Assembly: GCA_030597345.1 (NCBI GenBank) | Contig: JAUVSA010000017.1 | Location: forward strand, 1-16,423 | Direction: 5' to 3' | Length of the DNA: 16,423 bases | Origin: Bacillota bacterium | GTDB lineage: Bacteria; Armatimonadota; Hebobacteria; Hebobacterales; Hebobacteraceae | In this document: positions 13,751-16,423 of the stretch, in pieces | Numbering within the stretch: position 1 is the stretch's first letter | How the letters are laid out: each line of letters begins with the position of its first letter | Position numbers and translations under genes: made by a program | The notes under the pieces: model-generated | Seen by the model: only the letters and a program-made list of their open reading frames with translations | Databases searched by the model: none | Told to the model about the DNA's origin: nothing

Positions 13751-14481
13751 CGTGCTTCTCGTCTCTCTCTATTACTCCGCGTTCGGGTCCACCGATGCAG
13801 CGCGCCCCTTCGCCGCGCGGCAGAGGGCTGGGCGCTGGCGTACAGTCCCGTTCTGTGGTAGCAGATAGTCGTCTCCCCGTCCTCCAGGCCAAGCAGCGTG
13901 ACCACCTCCTGCGGCCGAGCGCCGCCGTGGCTGCCCGTGCGCAGCCGCATGCGCAGCTCGATGCCGGTCCCGCCTGCATCCTCCGCGGAGAGGCTGAAGA
14001 TCAGCGGCCGGATGTCCACTGTCCGCTGCGGGCGCAGGCCGCCGCGCTCCACGATGGGCTCTTCCCGTGCCAGCAGCTCCGACACCCGGAGGGAGACATC
14101 TGTGAGTCGTACGTCACCACGGATGCCGACCCGGTATTCGGCAACGTCGATGTCGCCGAATGTCTCCTTCTTCTTATACCTAGGTGGCAGCCAGGCTTCT
14201 ACTATCTCGAGGCCGGACGGGAGCTGCTGGTTGAGCCGATCCTTCACCTCGCCGGGGTCCATTGCCTCGCTCAGGTAGAAGGCGAGGACCTCGGCATCGC
14301 CAGTGGCGCCGAGGGGGAGGGGAGGGCCGAAGCTGATCCTGGGGTGCGGGTTGTGGCCCTGGGAGAGAGCGAGCGGGAGCTGGGCCCGCCGCATCGCTCT
14401 TTCGAGTGTGCGCTTCAGGTCGAGATGGGAGATCCACCTGATCTGATTGCCCTTGCGGTATCGACAGACAAGCTGGGCCAC
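13747..14481 (-). CDS. DUF2344 / TIGR03936 radical-SAM-linked protein
   Basis: A 244-residue protein of the family named for its constant linkage to a radical-SAM enzyme; no biochemical role is established to my knowledge. The conserved part (about 1-200) includes YRKGNQIRWISHLDLKRTLE, ALSQGHNPHPRISFGPPLPL and SGLEIVEAWLPP. A basic tail (RRRGALHRWTRTRSNRERR) follows. I chose the GTG at 14481: it begins one base after the radical-SAM stop, has GGGGGGAAG just upstream and gives the family-like start MAQLVCRYRKGN. The longer frame to 14577 would overlap the upstream gene. The stop overlaps the rng start. In some genomes the two families are fused, which fits a two-part enzyme acting on RNA or ribosomes, but that is inference. 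Confidence 0.88.
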   Translation of the reverse strand: MAQLVCRYRKGNQIRWISHLDLKRTLERAMRRAQLPLALSQGHNPHPRISFGPPLPLGATGDAEVLAFYLSEAMDPGEVKDRLNQQLPSGLEIVEAWLPPRYKKKETFGDIDVAEYRVGIRGDVRLTDVSLRVSELLAREEPIVERGGLRPQRTVDIRPLIFSLSAEDAGGTGIELRMRLRTGSHGGARPQEVVTLLGLEDGETTICYHRTGLYASAQPSAARRRGALHRWTRTRSNRERREAR

Positions 14482-14482
14482 G

Positions 14483-16228
14483 TCAGGCTTCCCCCCGGCC
14501 GAGGGCCTGCTCTGCCTCCGCCCGCAGCGCGTCCTTCTCCGGCCCGCAGGAGATGTGATCCCAGGCGAGGGAGTCATTCACCCCCAGGGTGCGGTTGGCA
14601 TAGTCCTCCAGGTGAAGGTCGGCCTCCCGGAAGGCGCGCTCCCACCGGGAGAAGTCGACGTGCTCTCCCCAAGCGTCGAAAGTAGCCCCGAGCCGCCAGG
14701 CGCCCTCGATAGCGCGGCCCAGGCGCCGATCGCCGCGGGAGATCGCCGCCTCCAGCGCGCTCACGTCGGCATCGGTCCAGGACAGCTTGATGGCCCGCCC
14801 GCGCAGGCCCCGCTGAAGTATATGCTGCTTGTGGTTGAGGGAGTCGCGGGAGTCCTGGCCCACCCATTGGAACGGAGTGTGGGGCTTGGGCACGAAGGCG
14901 CCGATGCTCACCGCGATGCGAAGCCGGCCCGCCCGCGAGCCCAGCGCGCCGCGGCCGAAGGCGACGAGACGCTGCACGAGATCGGCGATCGCCGCCACAT
15001 CTTCGTCCGTTTCAGTTGGCAGCCCGATCATGAAGTAGAGCTTGAATCGCGCCCAGCCCGAGGAGAAGGCGGCGTCTGCGGCCGCGAAGAGCTCGTCTTC
15101 GGTCATCGGCTTGCCTATCACGCTGCGGAGCCGCGGGGTGGCCGCCTCCGGCGCGAAGGTCAGGCCGCTCTTGCGCACCTGCTGAATGGTATTCGCGAGG
15201 GATACCGAGAAGGCGTCCACGCGCATGGAAGGGAGGGCGATTCCGATGCCGCGGCTGCCGAAGCGCGCTACCAGCTCAGCCGCCAGTTCCTCGATCTCGC
15301 GGTGGTCCACGCTGGTGAAGGCCAGCAGCGAGATCTCGTCATATCCGGTAGCCGCCACCGCTTCCTCCGCCTGGCGGAGCAGGGTGGCGACGCTCCGCTC
15401 GCGGCGCGGCCGGCAAGTTGCTCCGGCCTGGCAGAAGCGACACCCGCGCGCGCACCCGCGCATGATCTCCAGGGTGACGCGTGAGTGAACGGTGTCGAGG
15501 AAGGGGACGATCTGGTGGGTGGGAAACGGCGCCTGGTCGAGGTCGGTGATGATTCGCCGCACGATATGCGCGGGAGCGCCGTTGCGCGGAGTCACACTTC
15601 CCAGCGGGCCCGCTCCGGCGAACGATGCCTCGTAGCTCGCGGGAACGTACACGCCGGGAATCTCTCCCAGGCGAGCGAGGGCGGCGTCGCGGTCGTCCTC
15701 TGCGGCCGCCTCTGCGATCTCGAGGATGGCCTCCTCCCCCTCCCCGATGAGGATCGCATCGAAGAAGTCGGCCATCGGTTCGGGGTTCACCGCGCCCGGG
15801 CCGCCGCCAATCACAAGGGGGTCGTCGGCTCCGCGATCGGCCGCGCGGACGGGTATCCCGGCGAGGTCGAGGATATTGAGCACGTTGGAGTAAGTCAGCT
15901 CGTAGGGCAGGGTGATTCCGATGGCGTCGAAATCGCGGAGAGGGGTGCGCGATTCCAGACTGGTGAGAGTGAGGCCGCGGGCTCGGAGCTGCTGCTCCAT
16001 GTCGGGCCAGGGAGCAAATGCCCGCTCGGCGAGGTAGTCGGGGTGCGAGTTGAGGACGTGGTAGAGGACCTGCAGCCCCAGGTGTGACATTCCGACCTCG
16101 TAGGCGTCGGGATAGACAAGTGCGAAGCGCGCGCGGACGCCCGCGGGATCCTTGTGGGCCGCGTTCCATTCGCCGTTCGTATAGCGCGCGGGCTTCGTCA
16201 CCCGCGGCAGCAGCGACTCCAGCTCCAA
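14483..16228 (-). CDS. Radical SAM protein, TIGR03960-like
   Basis: A 581-residue uncharacterised radical-SAM enzyme. The N-terminal region (about 35-150, with DAYEVGMSHLGLQVLYHVLN and GITLPYELTYSNVLNILDLA) resembles a B12-binding fold but has no DxHxxG cobalamin motif. The core carries the 4Fe-4S motif CARGCRFC (Cys259, Cys263, Cys266 in this numbering). Family-like segments such as GLTFAPEAATPRLRSVIGK and KLYFMIGLPTETDEDV follow. The frame opens at a TTG (16252) inside a hairpin; I prefer the TTG at 16228 because AAGGGA (16235-16240) precedes it by 6 nt and MELESLLPRVTKPARY suits the family. A GTG at 16243 is also possible. It is coupled to the DUF2344 gene and rng. Family is confident; substrate and start are not. 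Confidence 0.88.
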   Translation of the reverse strand: MELESLLPRVTKPARYTNGEWNAAHKDPAGVRARFALVYPDAYEVGMSHLGLQVLYHVLNSHPDYLAERAFAPWPDMEQQLRARGLTLTSLESRTPLRDFDAIGITLPYELTYSNVLNILDLAGIPVRAADRGADDPLVIGGGPGAVNPEPMADFFDAILIGEGEEAILEIAEAAAEDDRDAALARLGEIPGVYVPASYEASFAGAGPLGSVTPRNGAPAHIVRRIITDLDQAPFPTHQIVPFLDTVHSRVTLEIMRGCARGCRFCQAGATCRPRRERSVATLLRQAEEAVAATGYDEISLLAFTSVDHREIEELAAELVARFGSRGIGIALPSMRVDAFSVSLANTIQQVRKSGLTFAPEAATPRLRSVIGKPMTEDELFAAADAAFSSGWARFKLYFMIGLPTETDEDVAAIADLVQRLVAFGRGALGSRAGRLRIAVSIGAFVPKPHTPFQWVGQDSRDSLNHKQHILQRGLRGRAIKLSWTDADVSALEAAISRGDRRLGRAIEGAWRLGATFDAWGEHVDFSRWERAFREADLHLEDYANRTLGVNDSLAWDHISCGPEKDALRAEAEQALGRGEA

Positions 16229-16254
16229 AGTCTTTCCCTTCACCCAACGCAAGC

Positions 16255-16275
16255 GGGGCGGCTGCGCGCCGCCCC
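16255..16275 (-). terminator. Strong GC hairpin between yebC and the radical-SAM gene
   Basis: GGGGCGGC-TGCGC-GCCGCCCC is a perfect 8-bp GC stem with a 5-nt loop, 37 nt after the yebC stop. Only TTG and GTTG follow on the minus strand, not a U-tract, so it may act as a partial terminator, an mRNA-stabilising end or neither. The alternative TTG start at 16252 abuts its base. Confidence 0.45.
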
Positions 16276-16312
16276 ATCCGCGTTACCCCTGAGCACCCAC
16301 CGGCCGTCGCGC

Positions 16313-16423
16313 CTAGGCCGCGATGGCCTCCATTATCCTGTCGGCGATGTCGAAGTTCGCGTAGACCTGTTGGACATCGTCCTGATCTTCGAGCGCGTCC
16401 ATCAGGCGCAGCACCTGCTGGGC
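16313..16423 (-). CDS. yebC: YebC/PmpR family protein (C-terminal end, partial)
   Basis: Only the last 36 residues and the TAG stop are in the window; the gene continues past the right edge. The minus strand encodes LRLMDALEDQDDVQQVYANF followed by DIADRIMEAIAA, and the LEDxDDVQxVYANFDI stretch is the hallmark end of YebC/TACO1 proteins. Members have been described as transcription regulators and, more recently, as factors that help ribosomes translate proline-rich stretches. The rest cannot be assessed. It is not found next to ruvC here because that side is outside the window. Confidence 0.85.
   Translation of the reverse strand, partial: AQQVLRLMDALEDQDDVQQVYANFDIADRIMEAIAA

Noticed and set aside
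14447..15484. Plus-strand frame of 345 codons opposite the radical-SAM gene
   Set aside because: Antisense shadow of the radical-SAM core containing the CARGCRFC motif; no domain recognised.

Overview
This is a GC-rich bacterial window in which every protein-coding gene I can support, and the single tRNA, reads on the minus strand. The layout is therefore described from high to low coordinates, the direction of transcription. The mix of housekeeping genes (rplU-rpmA-obg-proA-nadD, an LCP protein, rsfS), a TIGR03960/TIGR03936-type radical-SAM pair next to an RNase E/G, and an NrpR-type regulator suggests a high-GC, Terrabacteria-like lineage such as Armatimonadota or Chloroflexota. That placement is inference and cannot be fixed from this window alone.

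Block 1 (16423-11711): the C-terminal end of yebC, a strong GC hairpin, then a tightly coupled trio: a radical-SAM protein, its DUF2344 partner (1-nt gap) and ribonuclease E/G (4-nt ATGA overlap). Block 2 (11651-5425): a good sigma70-type promoter drives rplU, rpmA and obg, followed by proA without proB, nadD, an LCP cell-envelope protein, rsfS and a TPR/membrane protein of unknown role. Several junctions overlap, so it probably behaves as one operon covering ribosome biogenesis, NAD and proline synthesis and the cell envelope.

Block 3 (5397-4367): tRNA-Arg(CCG) with an encoded CCA end and a near-consensus promoter, surrounded by short dispersed repeats; then a GNAT acetyltransferase gene with its own promoter and a leader of about 190 nt whose four segments can pair in mutually exclusive ways. 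Block 4 (4231-1246): a secreted HtrA-like protease with four PDZ-like domains, followed by a lipoprotein whose trypsin-like fold appears to have lost the catalytic His and Ser. Block 5 (1131-1): an NrpR-type (DUF128) repressor with its own promoter and a palindrome just after the predicted transcription start, then a tandem array of a 35-bp repeat.

Most of the window is ordinary core genome. The best candidates for something undescribed are the active/inactive HtrA pair, the switch-like GNAT leader, the radical-SAM/DUF2344/RNase G unit and the small TPR-membrane protein coupled to rsfS.
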